Shown: positions 1 through 9,617, numbered from the stretch's first letter. The stretch: 64,000 nt of DNA from Mesorhizobium sp. ES1-1 (GCF_020164785.1 NZ_JAIUGX010000003.1:248001-312000); one strand, 5' to 3'. Notes: generated by a model from the letters alone, not told the origin. Numbers and translations: made by a program.

Positions 1-589
1 GCATTTCGATACCCATGGCGGCATCCATCTGCTCGATCTGGTGGTCGATCACGGTCGATATCTTATTGCGTTCGATCCAGGCGCATCGGGCTTGCGCGAC
101 CGGCCGCGTAATCAGGTAGGAATCGGCACACCTGGCATGCATTGCCGGATAGAGCATTTGGCCCTTCCGCAGCTTCCACATGGGCGTGTAGTAGTTGCTG
201 CCGTTGCCCAGATAAATGACGGCCTTGCGCGAGGGGCTGCCGAGTTCGGCCAGCGCCTGACGGAACTTGGCCACGAAGTTGCGGGCCAGGAACACGTCGT
301 CCTCGAAAACCAGGCAATAGGGCTGGTCGGTCTCGAGGAAATCGCGCCAGATGCCGACGTGCTTCAAAGCCAGCGAGACCTGCGCCGGGTGGACGAAACG
401 GGGGGCGATCAACTCCGCGCGAATTTCCGGAGTGACATCCGGCTGGTCCCAGTCGGTGTAGAAGGTGACAGGCACACCGCGCCGTTCGAACTCGCCGATG
501 ATGTGGCGACGGCGGTCGTCATAGCCCTGCTTGACGTGGCAGACCCGCGTGAACACCAGGTCGCGCGGGAATCCGGTATCTACGTCCAC
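1..589 (-). CDS. Glycosyltransferase family 25 (LPS-type), partial
   Basis: Reading the minus strand gives about 196 codons that run off the left edge of the window, so the C-terminus is missing. The sequence begins with a beta strand (LVFTRV), then a run with YDDRRRHI and SLALKH, and an acidic EDDV motif near residue 96, which is the usual metal/sugar-nucleotide motif of family GT25 (LPS glycosyltransferases). Such enzymes add galactose or a related sugar to surface polysaccharide in the cytoplasm. An in-frame stop lies just upstream, so the start must be the GTG at 589 or the TTG at 595; neither has a strong ribosome site. The family call is fairly secure; the sugar and acceptor are unknown. 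Confidence 0.75.
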   Translation of the reverse strand, partial: MDVDTGFPRDLVFTRVCHVKQGYDDRRRHIIGEFERRGVPVTFYTDWDQPDVTPEIRAELIAPRFVHPAQVSLALKHVGIWRDFLETDQPYCLVFEDDVFLARNFVAKFRQALAELGSPSRKAVIYLGNGSNYYTPMWKLRKGQMLYPAMHARCADSYLITRPVAQARCAWIERNKISTVIDHQIEQMDAAMGIEM

Positions 590-601
590 GATCAACGAAG
601 C

Positions 602-1018
602 TCAGCTTGAGGCGGCGCCGAACCAGCCGACCACCGCGCCAATGATCAGCAGCACGCCCAGCCAGTGGCCGCCGTCGATCAGGGTCAGGTCCCAGCCGAA
701 ATTTTCGTAACGGTGGTTGACCGACAATGTCGTTGCGACGAAGCCCAGCCAAAGCACGAAGCCGAAGACGAGGCCTGCGAGCCAAGTCGGCTCACCCCCG
801 GTCATGGCGCCGACGACCAGCGCCATGATCGTGGCCATCAGCAATTCGGCGACGAAGCTGATGATGAAGGGCAGCGGCGATCTCTTTGTCGTCGCGAGAT
901 CGATTTTCGCGGCCTTCAGCCACGGCTTGCTCAAGGCCATGTACCATATGGCGCCGAACAGCCACGCCAGGACGGCGGCGGCGAGCACCGCCAGCCAGTT
1001 CACTGCTGAAAAGTCCAT
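602..1018 (-). CDS. DUF1761 family membrane protein
   Basis: A 138-residue, very hydrophobic protein with about four membrane helices (roughly residues 5-27, 48-70, 78-97 and 112-133). The layout and the conserved opening NWLAVLAAAVLAW with a following W-Y pair fit the DUF1761 family, common in rhizobia and of unknown function. A strong ribosome site (GGAGGGG) sits just ahead of the ATG, which fixes the start. It ends 13 bases before the glycosyltransferase start, so the two may be co-transcribed. Function cannot be inferred further. Confidence 0.8.
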   Translation of the reverse strand: MDFSAVNWLAVLAAAVLAWLFGAIWYMALSKPWLKAAKIDLATTKRSPLPFIISFVAELLMATIMALVVGAMTGGEPTWLAGLVFGFVLWLGFVATTLSVNHRYENFGWDLTLIDGGHWLGVLLIIGAVVGWFGAASS

Positions 1019-1067
1019 GATTCCCCCTCCGTTCGAGATTCATGGAAACGCCTGTTCGGCGATGACG

Positions 1068-1724
1068 TCAAGCAAACCGCCAGACGGTGGTGCGTTTGAC
1101 CAGGGAATCCTCCAAGGCGCGGGTAACGGCCACCTCATAGACCGCCAGCGGCTCGAGCCCTGTCTTCGGCAAATAGGAGCGGCCGGGATCGCCGATGAGG
1201 ATCTCGGCGCCTCTCGCCTTCAGCATCGCGAACCAGGGCATCAGCCGGCCGGCGAAGGCATTGTCGTAGAAGACATCGCCGGCCAGGACCACATCCCAGC
1301 CCGCATCGTTGCCGATGCAATCCGTGCCGAGGAAATCGACGCCGACATCATTGGCGTGGGCGTTTAGACGAATCGCCGTGACGCAGAACGGATCGATATC
1401 GGCGGCCAGCACCTTGGCGGCGCCTGCCTTGGCGGCTGCGATGGCCACGAGGCCGGAGCCGGAGGCGAAGTCGAGCACGCGCTTGCCCCGCACCACGGCC
1501 GGATTGTCGATGATATAGCGGGCAAGACCCTGGCCGCCGGCCCAGGCGAATGCCCAGAAGGGCGGCGGCAGGCCGATCTCGGCCAGTTCGTCCTCGGTCC
1601 GCTGCCACAGAGCATGCGCCTCGTCGGCCAGATGAAGCTGGATTTCCGGCACATGAGGAGGCGCCATCAGCGCTGTGTTGTCGAGGATGAATTGCGTCGC
1701 GCCGTCTGGGGTGAGCACCGTCAC
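1068..1724 (-). CDS. Class I SAM methyltransferase, METTL20/EtfB-lysine type
   Basis: A 218-residue methyltransferase. Motif I is LDFASGSG (about residues 84-91), an acidic AADID follows near 107, and the post-II motif GDVFYD (about 149-154) carries the D-x-x-Y pattern of the lysine-methylating MTF16 group. PPPFWAFAW near residue 53 and the AGGQGLARY segment match METTL20-like proteins, of which rhizobial members methylate the beta subunit of electron transfer flavoprotein; it is often mislabelled as a ribosomal L11 methyltransferase. A longer frame to 1901 exists, but GTG at 1724 overlaps the stop of the EVE gene by four bases (GTGA), indicating translational coupling. The substrate is inferred, not shown. 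Confidence 0.78.
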   Translation of the reverse strand: MTVLTPDGATQFILDNTALMAPPHVPEIQLHLADEAHALWQRTEDELAEIGLPPPFWAFAWAGGQGLARYIIDNPAVVRGKRVLDFASGSGLVAIAAAKAGAAKVLAADIDPFCVTAIRLNAHANDVGVDFLGTDCIGNDAGWDVVLAGDVFYDNAFAGRLMPWFAMLKARGAEILIGDPGRSYLPKTGLEPLAVYEVAVTRALEDSLVKRTTVWRFA

Positions 1725-2146
1725 GGCGCTGGCGTCAAGCCGCCCATGCGGCAGACTTCTTTCCATTCCGCCGGCGTCACCGGTTGCACGGAAAGCCGCC
1801 CGAGCCGCACCAGCGCCATGTCGGCAAGGGCGGGATTGGCCTTGATCTGTTCCAGCGTCGGCGGGTTCGGCATGTCCCTGACAGCGCGGATGTCGACGCA
1901 TTCCCAGCGCGGGTCGTCGGTTGTGCTGTCAGGATGGGCGAGCGCGCAGACCTCGGCGATGCCGACCACGTTCAACCCTTCATTGGAATGGTAGAAGAAG
2001 CCGAGATCGCCGACCTGCATCGCCTTCATGTTGTTGCGCGCGGCATAGTTGCGCACGCCGTCCCACTGGGTGCCGGACTTGCCCTTCTCTTTCAGCATCT
2101 CGAAGGAGAACTTGAACGGCTCCGATTTGAACAGCCAGTAGTTCAT
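1721..2146 (-). CDS. EVE domain protein (thymocyte nuclear protein 1-like)
   Basis: 141 residues, nearly all one EVE domain (PUA-like fold). The start MNYWLFKSEP, the central GVRNYAARNNM and the GDLGFFYHS loop are hallmark segments of this family, which binds modified bases in DNA or RNA. It starts with ATG after a purine-rich GAACGAGGAGCGAGAG-type leader and is the fourth gene of the tsaD-gpsA-yciI run. Its stop overlaps the methyltransferase start. The molecular role in bacteria is not established; family membership is clear. Confidence 0.88.
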   Translation of the reverse strand: MNYWLFKSEPFKFSFEMLKEKGKSGTQWDGVRNYAARNNMKAMQVGDLGFFYHSNEGLNVVGIAEVCALAHPDSTTDDPRWECVDIRAVRDMPNPPTLEQIKANPALADMALVRLGRLSVQPVTPAEWKEVCRMGGLTPAP

Positions 2147-2186
2147 CTCTCGCTCCTCGTTGCGGCTCGCTTCCCTGCGGCCGGAT

Positions 2187-2483
2187 TTAACTAGCCGCCG
2201 GCTTGTTGAAGGTCCAGTTCCACTGGCGGATCTCGACGCTTTCGAACAGTCCGGCCTTTGCGTAGGGATCGGCAGCCGACAGGGCTTGCGCCGCGGTCAG
2301 GTCGGGCGCCTCGACAACCACGAGGCTGCCATTGGGCTTGCCTTCGGCATCGAGAAACGGACCGGCGAAGGCAAGCTTTCCGTCGCCGTTCAAGCCTTCG
2401 AGGAAGGCGACATGCACGGGCCGCGTGTCGAGGCGAACCTGCAGGCTTCCGGGCTTATCCTTGCAAATCAACGCAAACAGCAT
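2187..2483 (-). CDS. YciI family protein
   Basis: A 98-residue dimeric alpha+beta barrel protein of the YciI (YCII-related) family. It opens with MLFALICKDKPGS, carries the conserved H in PVHVAFL, and has the DPYAKAGLFESVEIRQW C-terminal signature. A GGAG ribosome site precedes the ATG. Family members are small proteins of uncertain enzymatic role, often beside glycerol-phosphate or tRNA-modification genes in alphaproteobacteria, as here behind gpsA. It lies 34 bases downstream of gpsA and 40 upstream of the EVE gene, so one operon is likely. Confidence 0.88.
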   Translation of the reverse strand: MLFALICKDKPGSLQVRLDTRPVHVAFLEGLNGDGKLAFAGPFLDAEGKPNGSLVVVEAPDLTAAQALSAADPYAKAGLFESVEIRQWNWTFNKPAAS

Positions 2484-2517
2484 CGTTCTCTCCTGGTTTT
2501 GCCATCATATCCTGGCG

Positions 2518-3534
2518 TCAATCGGTGGTCTCGGTCTTCAGCGGCCGGGTCATCAAGGCCGTCACAGCCTGACGGATGGTGATCGTACCGTCCAGTATGG
2601 CCGACACGGCAGTAATGATCGGCGCGTCGATGCCCCGCTCGGCGGCGATGCGGGCGGCGATCGCCGCGGTCGGCACGCCCTCGGCCAGCTTCAGCCCGGC
2701 AATCGGTTCGCCTCGTCCAAGGGCCAGACCGTAGGCGAAATTGCGGGATTGCGCCGACGAGCAGGTCAGTAGCAGGTCGCCGAGGCCCGAGAGTCCCATC
2801 AGCGTTTCCGGCCTGGCGCCGAAAGCGGCGCCGAGGCGGCGCAGTTCGACGAAGCCGCGCGTCACCATCGCGGCCTGGGCGCTGGCGCCGAGCCCGGCGC
2901 CGGTGACGGCACCCGCGGCAATGGCGAAGACATTCTTCAAGGCGCCGCCGATCTCGACGCCGATCAGGTCGTCGCTCGAATAGCAGCGCAGGTTTTCCGC
3001 CGAGAAGCGCGCCGCGAGGTCGGCCGCCAGCGCCTCGTCACGGGCGGCGACCACCACAGCCGTCGGCAGGCCCCGGGCGACGTCAGTGGCGAAGCTCGGC
3101 CCCGACAGGGCGGCCACCGGATTTAGCGGCAGGATTTCCTCGACGATGGCCGACAGCAGATCGCCGGTGTCGCGCTCGATGCCTTTGGCGCAGAGCACAA
3201 GCGGGATGCCGCTCGGCATGTGGTCCTTCGCGGCAGTCAGAGTGGCCCGCAGCGCCTGCGCCGGCGTCACCGCCAGCACGCAGTCCGCGCCGGCAAGTGC
3301 CGCACCAATGTCGCTTGTCGCCTCGATACCGGGCGCAATCGCAATGTCGGGCAGATAGCGTGGATTTTCGCCGCGGCCGATCGCGGCGGCGGTTTGCGGG
3401 TCGCGCGCGAAAAGCCGCACCGCATGCCCGGCGCGCAGCATGGCCTGCGCCAGCGCCGTGCCCCAGGCACCGCCGCCCAGCACGGTGACGCGCCAGCTGC
3501 CGTCGTTCCGCCCGTTCTCGGCCTCGGCAATCAT
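2518..3534 (-). CDS. gpsA: NAD(P)H-dependent glycerol-3-phosphate dehydrogenase
   Basis: Reduces dihydroxyacetone phosphate to sn-glycerol 3-phosphate, the backbone for membrane phospholipids, in the cytoplasm. The 338-residue protein has the dinucleotide motif GGGAWGTA (about 20-27), the conserved SGPSFA segment (144-149), and the catalytic lysines in CAKG (K117) and GALKNV (K200). The frame is open further upstream, but ATG at 3534 overlaps the tsaD stop by four bases (ATGA) and begins immediately before the Rossmann fold, so it is the likely start. Coupled translation with tsaD is common in rhizobia. Confidence 0.96.
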   Translation of the reverse strand: MIAEAENGRNDGSWRVTVLGGGAWGTALAQAMLRAGHAVRLFARDPQTAAAIGRGENPRYLPDIAIAPGIEATSDIGAALAGADCVLAVTPAQALRATLTAAKDHMPSGIPLVLCAKGIERDTGDLLSAIVEEILPLNPVAALSGPSFATDVARGLPTAVVVAARDEALAADLAARFSAENLRCYSSDDLIGVEIGGALKNVFAIAAGAVTGAGLGASAQAAMVTRGFVELRRLGAAFGARPETLMGLSGLGDLLLTCSSAQSRNFAYGLALGRGEPIAGLKLAEGVPTAAIAARIAAERGIDAPIITAVSAILDGTITIRQAVTALMTRPLKTETTD

Positions 3535-4619
3535 GCCTTGGCTCCGCGCCGCCCTGACCCGACCATCGGCGCCGAGATGCTGTCCAGCGGCCAGCGCGAG
3601 CGTGGCACGAAATCGAAGCCGTTCTCCTCGGCCAGGCCCCCACGCAGACGCTCGATCCCGGCCCAGGCGATCATCGCCGCGTTGTCGGTGCACAGCTTCA
3701 GCGGCGGCGCAACGAAGGAGAAGCCGGCCTGGGCGCACAGATGCTCCAGCGTCGCCTTGATCGTACGGTTGGCGGCGACGCCGCCGGCGACGACAAGCGT
3801 GGGGCTCTTCGCGCCCGGAAAGGTGTCGCGAAATCGCGTCAGCGCGCGTGCGACACGGTCGGCCAGCGCATCGGCCACCGCTGCCTGGAAAGAGGCGCAT
3901 ATGTCGGCGACATCCTGGTCGCCCAGGGGCTCTATCGCCGTCGCCGCCTGACGCACGGCGGTCTTGAGGCCGGAGAAGGAGAAATCGGGCTGCGCCGAGC
4001 CTTTCATCGGACGCGGAAAGGCAAAGCGGGCTGCGTTGCCGTCATGCGCCGCCTTTTCGACGTTGGGGCCGCCGGGATAGGGCAAGCCCAGCATCTTGGC
4101 CGTCTTGTCGAAGGCTTCGCCGAGCGCGTCGTCGATGGTGGTGGCCCAGCGCTGATAGTCGCCGACGCCACGCACCGCCAGGATCTGCGTGTGGCCACCG
4201 GACACCAGGAGCAGCAAATAGGGAAAATCGAGCCCGTCGGTCAGCCGGGCGGTCAAGGCATGGCCTTCGAGGTGGTTGACGGCGATCAGCGGCTTGCCCG
4301 CGGCGGCGGCGATCGCCTTGGCCGTCATCAGCCCGACGATCAGGCCGCCGACCAGGCCCGGGCCGGCCGTGGCGGCGATGGCATCGATATCGGCGAGAGC
4401 CACGCCGGAATCGGCGAGTGCAGCCTCGATGATGCCGTCCAGCGCTTCGACATGGGCGCGCGCCGCGATCTCCGGCACGACACCGCCGAAGGCGGCATGC
4501 TCCTCGATCTGGCTCAGAACGATGTTGGACAGGATCCTCGGCAGGGCGTCGCTGTCCAGCGCGACAACGCTGGCGGCGGTCTCGTCACAGCTCGTCTCGA
4601 TGCCCAGAACGCGGATCAA
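3531..4619 (-). CDS. tsaD: tRNA N6-adenosine threonylcarbamoyltransferase
   Basis: Transfers the threonylcarbamoyl group to A37 of ANN-decoding tRNAs with TsaB and TsaE. The protein has the family opening IETSCDET (about 7-14), the metal-binding histidines of NHLEGH (H116, H120), the VSGGHT phosphate loop, and the C-terminal [10 protein letters not shown]. About 362 residues matches the family. The start is uncertain: TTG at 4619 gives the usual N-terminus I-R-V-L-G-I-E-T-S, while an ATG at 4700 would add 27 atypical residues and run into the divergent hemC upstream region. I prefer TTG. Confidence 0.94.
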   Translation of the reverse strand: MIRVLGIETSCDETAASVVALDSDALPRILSNIVLSQIEEHAAFGGVVPEIAARAHVEALDGIIEAALADSGVALADIDAIAATAGPGLVGGLIVGLMTAKAIAAAAGKPLIAVNHLEGHALTARLTDGLDFPYLLLLVSGGHTQILAVRGVGDYQRWATTIDDALGEAFDKTAKMLGLPYPGGPNVEKAAHDGNAARFAFPRPMKGSAQPDFSFSGLKTAVRQAATAIEPLGDQDVADICASFQAAVADALADRVARALTRFRDTFPGAKSPTLVVAGGVAANRTIKATLEHLCAQAGFSFVAPPLKLCTDNAAMIAWAGIERLRGGLAEENGFDFVPRSRWPLDSISAPMVGSGRRGAKA

Positions 4620-4770
4620 TTGGTCGCTACCCCGGAGATTGTTTATCGGGCTTTTCCCCGGTAGGAGAAACCCGGAAGGCCTCGGTGAGTTCAGCCGCAT
4701 GTCCGCGACGCCAAGTGGTTGCGCCTGGCAGCGGGATGCTTCGGCCGGGGGTTATCACGGACGACGCGCC
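4620..4770. promoter_or_regulatory. Divergent tsaD/hemC intergenic region
   Basis: About 150 bases between the start of tsaD (minus strand) and hemC (plus strand) must hold promoters for both operons, since both genes are first in their runs. I see no convincing -35/-10 pair or operator by eye, so this is a positional inference only. Confidence 0.4.
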
Positions 4771-5697
4771 ATGCAAACAATCTTCAGAATCGGAACACGC
4801 GGCAGCCCGCTGGCGATGGCGCAGGCGCATGAAACGCGCGAGAGGCTGATGGCCGCGCATGGCGTGCCCGCGGCGGCCTTCGAGGTCATCGCCATGTCGA
4901 CCAGCGGCGACCGAATCCAGGACCGGCCGCTATCGGAAGCCGGCGGCAAGGGCCTGTTCACCAAGGAGATCGAGGAGGCGTTGTTCGCCGGCAGGATCGA
5001 CATCGCCGTTCATTCATCGAAGGATATGCCGACGCGATTGCCTGAGGGACTCGAGCTATCCGCGTTCCTGCCGCGCGAGGATGCGCGTGATGCGTTTGTC
5101 AGCAATGTCGCGAAGACGATCGCGGACCTGCCGCAAGGCGCGAAAGTCGGCTCCTCGTCGCTCAGGCGGCAGGCGCTGATCCGCCGCATGCGGCCGGATC
5201 TCGACGTGGTGATGTTTCGCGGCAATGTGCAGACGCGCCTGCGCAAGCTGGACGAAGGGGTCGCGGCCGGAACCATCCTGGCTCATGCCGGATTGAAGCG
5301 GCTCGGGCTCGACCATCTCGTCACCGACCTGATGCCTCTCGACATCTTCCCGCCGGCGCCTGGACAAGGCGCGATCGGCATAGAGACCCGTATCGGCGAC
5401 CGCGAGGCCGAAAGAATGCTGGCTGCCATCCACCATGTGCCGACCGGACAGGCGCTGGCCTGCGAGCGTGCCTTCCTGGCGGCGCTCGATGGCTCATGCC
5501 GCACGCCGATCGCCGGCTATGCAGCGATCGAGGACGAAGACCTCTCTTTCCGCGGGTTGATCATATCGCCCGACGGCACGCAGTCTCACACGGTCGAACT
5601 GCAAGGACCGGCGGGAGATGCAGTCCGCATCGGCGACGAAGCCGCACGGATCGTGCGGGCCAAGGCAGGCGAGACTTTCTTCGACAGCTGGCTCTGA
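4771..5697 (+). CDS. hemC: Hydroxymethylbilane synthase (porphobilinogen deaminase)
   Basis: Joins four porphobilinogen units into hydroxymethylbilane in heme synthesis. The 308-residue product starts [15 protein letters not shown], contains HSSKDMPT (about 81-88) with the catalytic Asp, LRRQA and FRGNVQTRL substrate-binding arginines, and the cofactor-bearing Cys in DGSCRTPI (C243). A longer in-frame reading exists upstream, but that part lies antisense to tsaD; ATG at 4771 matches the family start. It is followed after one base by hemD. Confidence 0.97.
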   Translation: MQTIFRIGTRGSPLAMAQAHETRERLMAAHGVPAAAFEVIAMSTSGDRIQDRPLSEAGGKGLFTKEIEEALFAGRIDIAVHSSKDMPTRLPEGLELSAFLPREDARDAFVSNVAKTIADLPQGAKVGSSSLRRQALIRRMRPDLDVVMFRGNVQTRLRKLDEGVAAGTILAHAGLKRLGLDHLVTDLMPLDIFPPAPGQGAIGIETRIGDREAERMLAAIHHVPTGQALACERAFLAALDGSCRTPIAGYAAIEDEDLSFRGLIISPDGTQSHTVELQGPAGDAVRIGDEAARIVRAKAGETFFDSWL

Positions 5698-5698
5698 C

Positions 5699-6418
5699 AT
5701 GCGGCGCGTGCTGGTGACGAGACCGGAACCGGGCGCGTCACGGACCGCCCGGCGGCTCCTGGAAACGGGATTTCAACCGATTCTCCTGCCCCTGACCGAA
5801 ACGGTTTCCTTGCCGGTCGACACCGGACTGGTCCCGGACAATGCCAGCGCCGTCGCGGCGACCAGCGCCAATGCGCTGCGCCATGCCTCGAAGGATCTAT
5901 TGGCGATGCTTTCGCGTCTGCCTTGTCATGCTGTAGGCAAGATGACGGCGGAGGCCGCGCGCCAGGCGGGGTTGCTTTCGATCGGCGAAGGTCCTGGCGA
6001 TGCCGAAGCCTTGGCCGAAGCCATTGCCCCGGCATATACCGGGAAGTCCATCCTCTATCCCTGCGGGCGAGTCCGCTTTCCCGCGTTCGAACAGCGACTG
6101 CGGGCCGCCGGGGTTCATGTCCATGCTGTCGAGACCTATGACACGCGCGCGATGGACTATCCGGACGAGGCGGCCATTGTCGCCCTGCTTTCTAGCCATC
6201 CCGTGGACGCGGTGCTGCTCTATTCGGCCAAGGCGGCGGCCGCGATGCGGGACCTGATCAGGCGGCCGGCTTTGCGTGAGTACTATGAAAAGACCTGCTT
6301 TTTCGCCCTTTCTGCCCGCATCGGCGCAGCCTTTGACGATGCCGCCGGCGCCAGGATTCGCTTCCCCGCGCAGCCGGAGGAGGATGCGATGCTGGCGCTG
6401 TTGCGAGAATGGCGCTGA
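5699..6418 (+). CDS. hemD: Uroporphyrinogen-III synthase
   Basis: Closes and inverts ring D of hydroxymethylbilane to make uroporphyrinogen III. The 239-residue protein starts MRRVLVTRPEPGASRTA, a typical HemD opening, followed by the two-lobed alpha/beta layout with FTS-like ATSANAL near residue 60 and a GDAEALAEAI helix. Sequence conservation in this family is low, so the position directly after hemC (stop and start separated by one base) supports the call strongly. Confidence 0.93.
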   Translation: MRRVLVTRPEPGASRTARRLLETGFQPILLPLTETVSLPVDTGLVPDNASAVAATSANALRHASKDLLAMLSRLPCHAVGKMTAEAARQAGLLSIGEGPGDAEALAEAIAPAYTGKSILYPCGRVRFPAFEQRLRAAGVHVHAVETYDTRAMDYPDEAAIVALLSSHPVDAVLLYSAKAAAAMRDLIRRPALREYYEKTCFFALSARIGAAFDDAAGARIRFPAQPEEDAMLALLREWR

Positions 6419-6526
6419 GCCGCGTCATCACACCGCCCCTTTTCACCGCTTGGTGATGTGCTAGACCCTTTCTGAACCATCATGCGCCGCGAGGCGTTGA
6501 GACGAAGCGAATTGCGGAGCCCCGTC

Positions 6527-8008
6527 ATGGTCAAGACGCCGAAGATGCGACACTCGAAAAGCCGCCGCGAGCCGGTCACCATCGACCTCGAGCCCGGCGC
6601 CGTGTCGCGCATCGTCGACGAGGACGCCGCAGCGTCGCCAATGGCAACCGAACATGACGACGAAGACGAGGTAGCGCCGGGAGCTTTTCAAGCCGAGGTT
6701 CCCGAAGAGCCGGTGCACGCAGACCAGGTCGACCTCGAACCCTGGGAGCATTCCGATGCCGCGGCCGCTCCGCCGGCGGAAACACCGGCAGAGGCAGAGG
6801 CCATAGCCGAGGAGCCCGAGCTGCCCTATCCCGGCTCGGATTCGCCGCCCAGCCGCGACAGGGCTTCCGACTATAATTTCGTGGATGCAGCGGCCAAGCG
6901 TACCGACGACAGAAAGACAGGAACCGAGACACGGGGCGAGACCATGGCACCGATACCTCCCGCGGCAAAGCGCGGCGGCCTCAACGGCGTCGCCGCCGGC
7001 ATCATCGGCGGTGTCATCGCGCTGGTCGGGGCCGGCGGCCTGCAATATGCCGGCCTGCTTGGCGCGCCGGGTACCGGACCGGGCGTTTCGCTGGATGGCG
7101 TCAATGGCGACATCGCTTCGCTGAGGACGGAGATCGCAAGCCTGAAGGAGTCTGCCGGCAACAGCGATGCCTCGGCCAAGGTCGACGGTCTCTCGGCCGC
7201 CCTCGATCAGGTGAAAGCCGATGTGGCGGCGCTCAAATCGGCGACAGGTCAGGGCGGCGCCGGCGACAGCGCCGGGCTTGCTGCCCTTGGTGACAAGGTG
7301 ACGCAGATCGAAACCGCGGTCGCGGCCCTGGGCAAGGCAGGCAGCGCGACTCCGGTCGATCTCGGCCCGCTCAACGAAAGGCTGACAGGTCTCGATGCGC
7401 TGGTGAAATCGACCAGCGAGACGGCACGTGCGCAGGAAGGCCGGCTTGCCGCGCTCGAGCAGTCGGTGTCGCAGCTTTCCGGAAAGGTCGATGCGCAGGC
7501 CGGACAGCCAAAGGTCGCACTTTCCATTGCCGCGTCGGCGCTGAAGGCGGCGCTCGATCGCGGCGGGCCGTTCTCGGCCGAACTCGAGACCTTCGCGGCG
7601 ATTGCGCCGGATGCGCCGCAGCTGGCGACATTGCGTCCCTACGCCGAAGAGGGCATTGCGACCCGCGCCGAGATCGCATCGCAGGCGGACGCCGCCGCCA
7701 GTGCGATGGTGGCCGCCGCGGCGCCCGTCGATGAGGATGCCGGCCTGCTGCGGAATTTGCTGTCGAGTGCGCAATCACTGGTCAAGGTCAGGCCCATCGG
7801 CGCCGTGGCGGGTTCCGGCGCGCCGGAAACCATTGCGCGCATGGAGGTGGCGGTCAACCAGGGCGACTATGTCAAGGCGCTTGGCGAATATGATGCCCTG
7901 CCCGAGGCGGCCAAAGCCGCCGGAGCCGATTTCGCGGGTAAACTGAAGGCGCGCATCGAGGTCGAGAGCCAGGTCGACGCGTTGATCTCCACCGCGATGA
8001 AGGCATGA
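6527..8008 (+). CDS. Mic60/mitofilin-like inner-membrane protein
   Basis: A 493-residue protein with a charged, proline- and glutamate-rich N-terminal cytoplasmic part (about 1-150), one membrane helix (about 155-178, rich in Gly/Ala), a long predicted coiled coil (about 195-330), and a C-terminal alpha-helical mitofilin-like domain. This architecture and its place between hemD and hemY identify the alphaproteobacterial Mic60 homologue, which shapes intracytoplasmic or inner-membrane curvature and contacts the outer membrane. An ATG at 6482 would add 15 Arg-rich residues; ATG at 6527 has a GGAG nine bases upstream and is preferred. Confidence 0.85.
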   Translation: MVKTPKMRHSKSRREPVTIDLEPGAVSRIVDEDAAASPMATEHDDEDEVAPGAFQAEVPEEPVHADQVDLEPWEHSDAAAAPPAETPAEAEAIAEEPELPYPGSDSPPSRDRASDYNFVDAAAKRTDDRKTGTETRGETMAPIPPAAKRGGLNGVAAGIIGGVIALVGAGGLQYAGLLGAPGTGPGVSLDGVNGDIASLRTEIASLKESAGNSDASAKVDGLSAALDQVKADVAALKSATGQGGAGDSAGLAALGDKVTQIETAVAALGKAGSATPVDLGPLNERLTGLDALVKSTSETARAQEGRLAALEQSVSQLSGKVDAQAGQPKVALSIAASALKAALDRGGPFSAELETFAAIAPDAPQLATLRPYAEEGIATRAEIASQADAAASAMVAAAAPVDEDAGLLRNLLSSAQSLVKVRPIGAVAGSGAPETIARMEVAVNQGDYVKALGEYDALPEAAKAAGADFAGKLKARIEVESQVDALISTAMKA

Positions 8009-8018
8009 GGGCAACGCA

Positions 8019-9617
8019 ATGATCCGCCTCCTGGTCTTCCTCATCGTCGTGTTCGCGCTCGGACTGGGTTTTGCCTGGCTGGCCGACCGGCCCGGCGAAA
8101 TGGTCGTAACCTTCAACAATTATCAGTACCAGGTCAGCCTGATGGTGGCGGCGGTGGCCATCGTGGCCGTGGTCGCCGCGGTGATGATCCTGTGGTGGCT
8201 CGTCAAGTCGCTATGGAACAGCCCGTACACCATCTCGCGCTACTTCCGCGTGCGCCGGCGCGACCGCGGCTATCAGGCGCTGTCGACCGGCATGATTGCC
8301 GCCGGCGCCGGTGACGGTGCGCTGGCCCGCAAGAAGACCAAGGAAGCGGCCAAGCTGATCCGTTCCGACCAGGAGCCGCTGATCCATCTGCTCGAGGCGC
8401 AGGCCTCGTTGCTGGAAGGTGACCATGAAGGGGCGCGGCAGAAGTTCGAGAGCATGCTCGACGACCCTGAAATGCGCCTGCTCGGTCTGCGCGGCCTTTA
8501 TCTAGAGGCCGAGCGGCTCGGCGACCGCAATGCGGCCCGTCACTATGCCGGCCGTGCCGCCGCCGTGGCCCCGCAACTGGCATGGGCGGCCGAATCGACA
8601 TTGGAAGAGCTGACGGCGCGCGGCGACTGGGATGGCGCCCTGAAACTGGTGGAAGCGCAGAAGTCAACGCGGCAGATCGAACGCGATGCCGCAAACCGCC
8701 GGCGCGCCGTCTTGCTGACCGCAAAGGCGCAGGCGCTGGCCGACAGCGACCCGGCTTCTGCCAGGACGGCGGCGATCGAAGCCAACAAGCTGCGGCCCGA
8801 CTTCGCCCCCGCCGCTGTCGCCGCCGCCGCCTCGCTGTTCAAGCAAAACGACGTGCGCAAGGGCTCGAAGATCCTCGAGACGGCCTGGAGGGCCGAGCCG
8901 CATCCGGAGATCGCAGAGCTTTATACTCATGCAAGGCCAGGCGATGCCGTGCTCGATCGCCTCAACCGGGCGAAAAAGCTGCAGGAGATGAAGAAGAACC
9001 ATGCCGAATCGTCGATAACGGTCGCGCGCGCAGCACTCGACGCACAGGATTTCCAGACGGCCCGCCGCGAGGCGGAAGCTGCGATCCGCATCGACCGCCG
9101 CGAGGGGGCTTACCTGCTTCTGGCCGATATCGAGGAAGCCGAGACGGGCGACCAGGGCAAGGTGCGGCAGCTCTTGTCAAAGGCTGTGCGGGCGCCGCGC
9201 GATCCGGCATGGGTCGCCGATGGGGTTGCTTCCGAACGCTGGGCACCGGTCTCGCCGATCACGGGGCGGCTCGACGCCTTCGAGTGGCGGGCGCCGATGG
9301 AGCGAATCGGCCATCTGATCGACAATGATGACGAGACATCCGAGCCGGAGGCTTCGAGCCGCCCGGCGCTGTCGGGACCGGGCGGTGACAAACGGGCTGA
9401 AATGATCGATCAGGCGGCTCCAGGCGAGCCGATCGGCAAGCCGATCGAAGACCATGAGGATCATGTCAGGCCCATCACTGCGGCGGCTTTCGCCGAGGTG
9501 CCCGCCGACGCGGAGGTCGTGGATCCGGCCGAAGAGCTGGCCCGGCTGCCGGATGATCCGGGTGTCGATCCCGATGACGAAGCGGATAAATCGTCGCGCC
9601 GGTTTCGGCTGTTTTGA
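8019..9617 (+). CDS. hemY: HemY-like heme-biosynthesis-associated TPR protein
   Basis: 532 residues. Two N-terminal membrane helices (about 1-20 and 42-65) with a short loop, the family motif WNSPYTISRYFRVRRRDRGY after helix two, then tetratricopeptide repeats through about residue 400 and an acidic disordered tail. This is the HemY_N family (not protoporphyrinogen oxidase, which shares the symbol in other phyla). Its exact role in late heme synthesis is unsettled. It follows the Mic60-like gene by ten bases in the hem operon. Confidence 0.9.
   Translation: MIRLLVFLIVVFALGLGFAWLADRPGEMVVTFNNYQYQVSLMVAAVAIVAVVAAVMILWWLVKSLWNSPYTISRYFRVRRRDRGYQALSTGMIAAGAGDGALARKKTKEAAKLIRSDQEPLIHLLEAQASLLEGDHEGARQKFESMLDDPEMRLLGLRGLYLEAERLGDRNAARHYAGRAAAVAPQLAWAAESTLEELTARGDWDGALKLVEAQKSTRQIERDAANRRRAVLLTAKAQALADSDPASARTAAIEANKLRPDFAPAAVAAAASLFKQNDVRKGSKILETAWRAEPHPEIAELYTHARPGDAVLDRLNRAKKLQEMKKNHAESSITVARAALDAQDFQTARREAEAAIRIDRREGAYLLLADIEEAETGDQGKVRQLLSKAVRAPRDPAWVADGVASERWAPVSPITGRLDAFEWRAPMERIGHLIDNDDETSEPEASSRPALSGPGGDKRAEMIDQAAPGEPIGKPIEDHEDHVRPITAAAFAEVPADAEVVDPAEELARLPDDPGVDPDDEADKSSRRFRLF

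Noticed and set aside
6461..7774. 437-codon minus-strand frame over the Mic60-like gene
   Set aside because: Antisense shadow with Arg/Gly-rich composition and no motifs; the plus-strand gene fits the operon.
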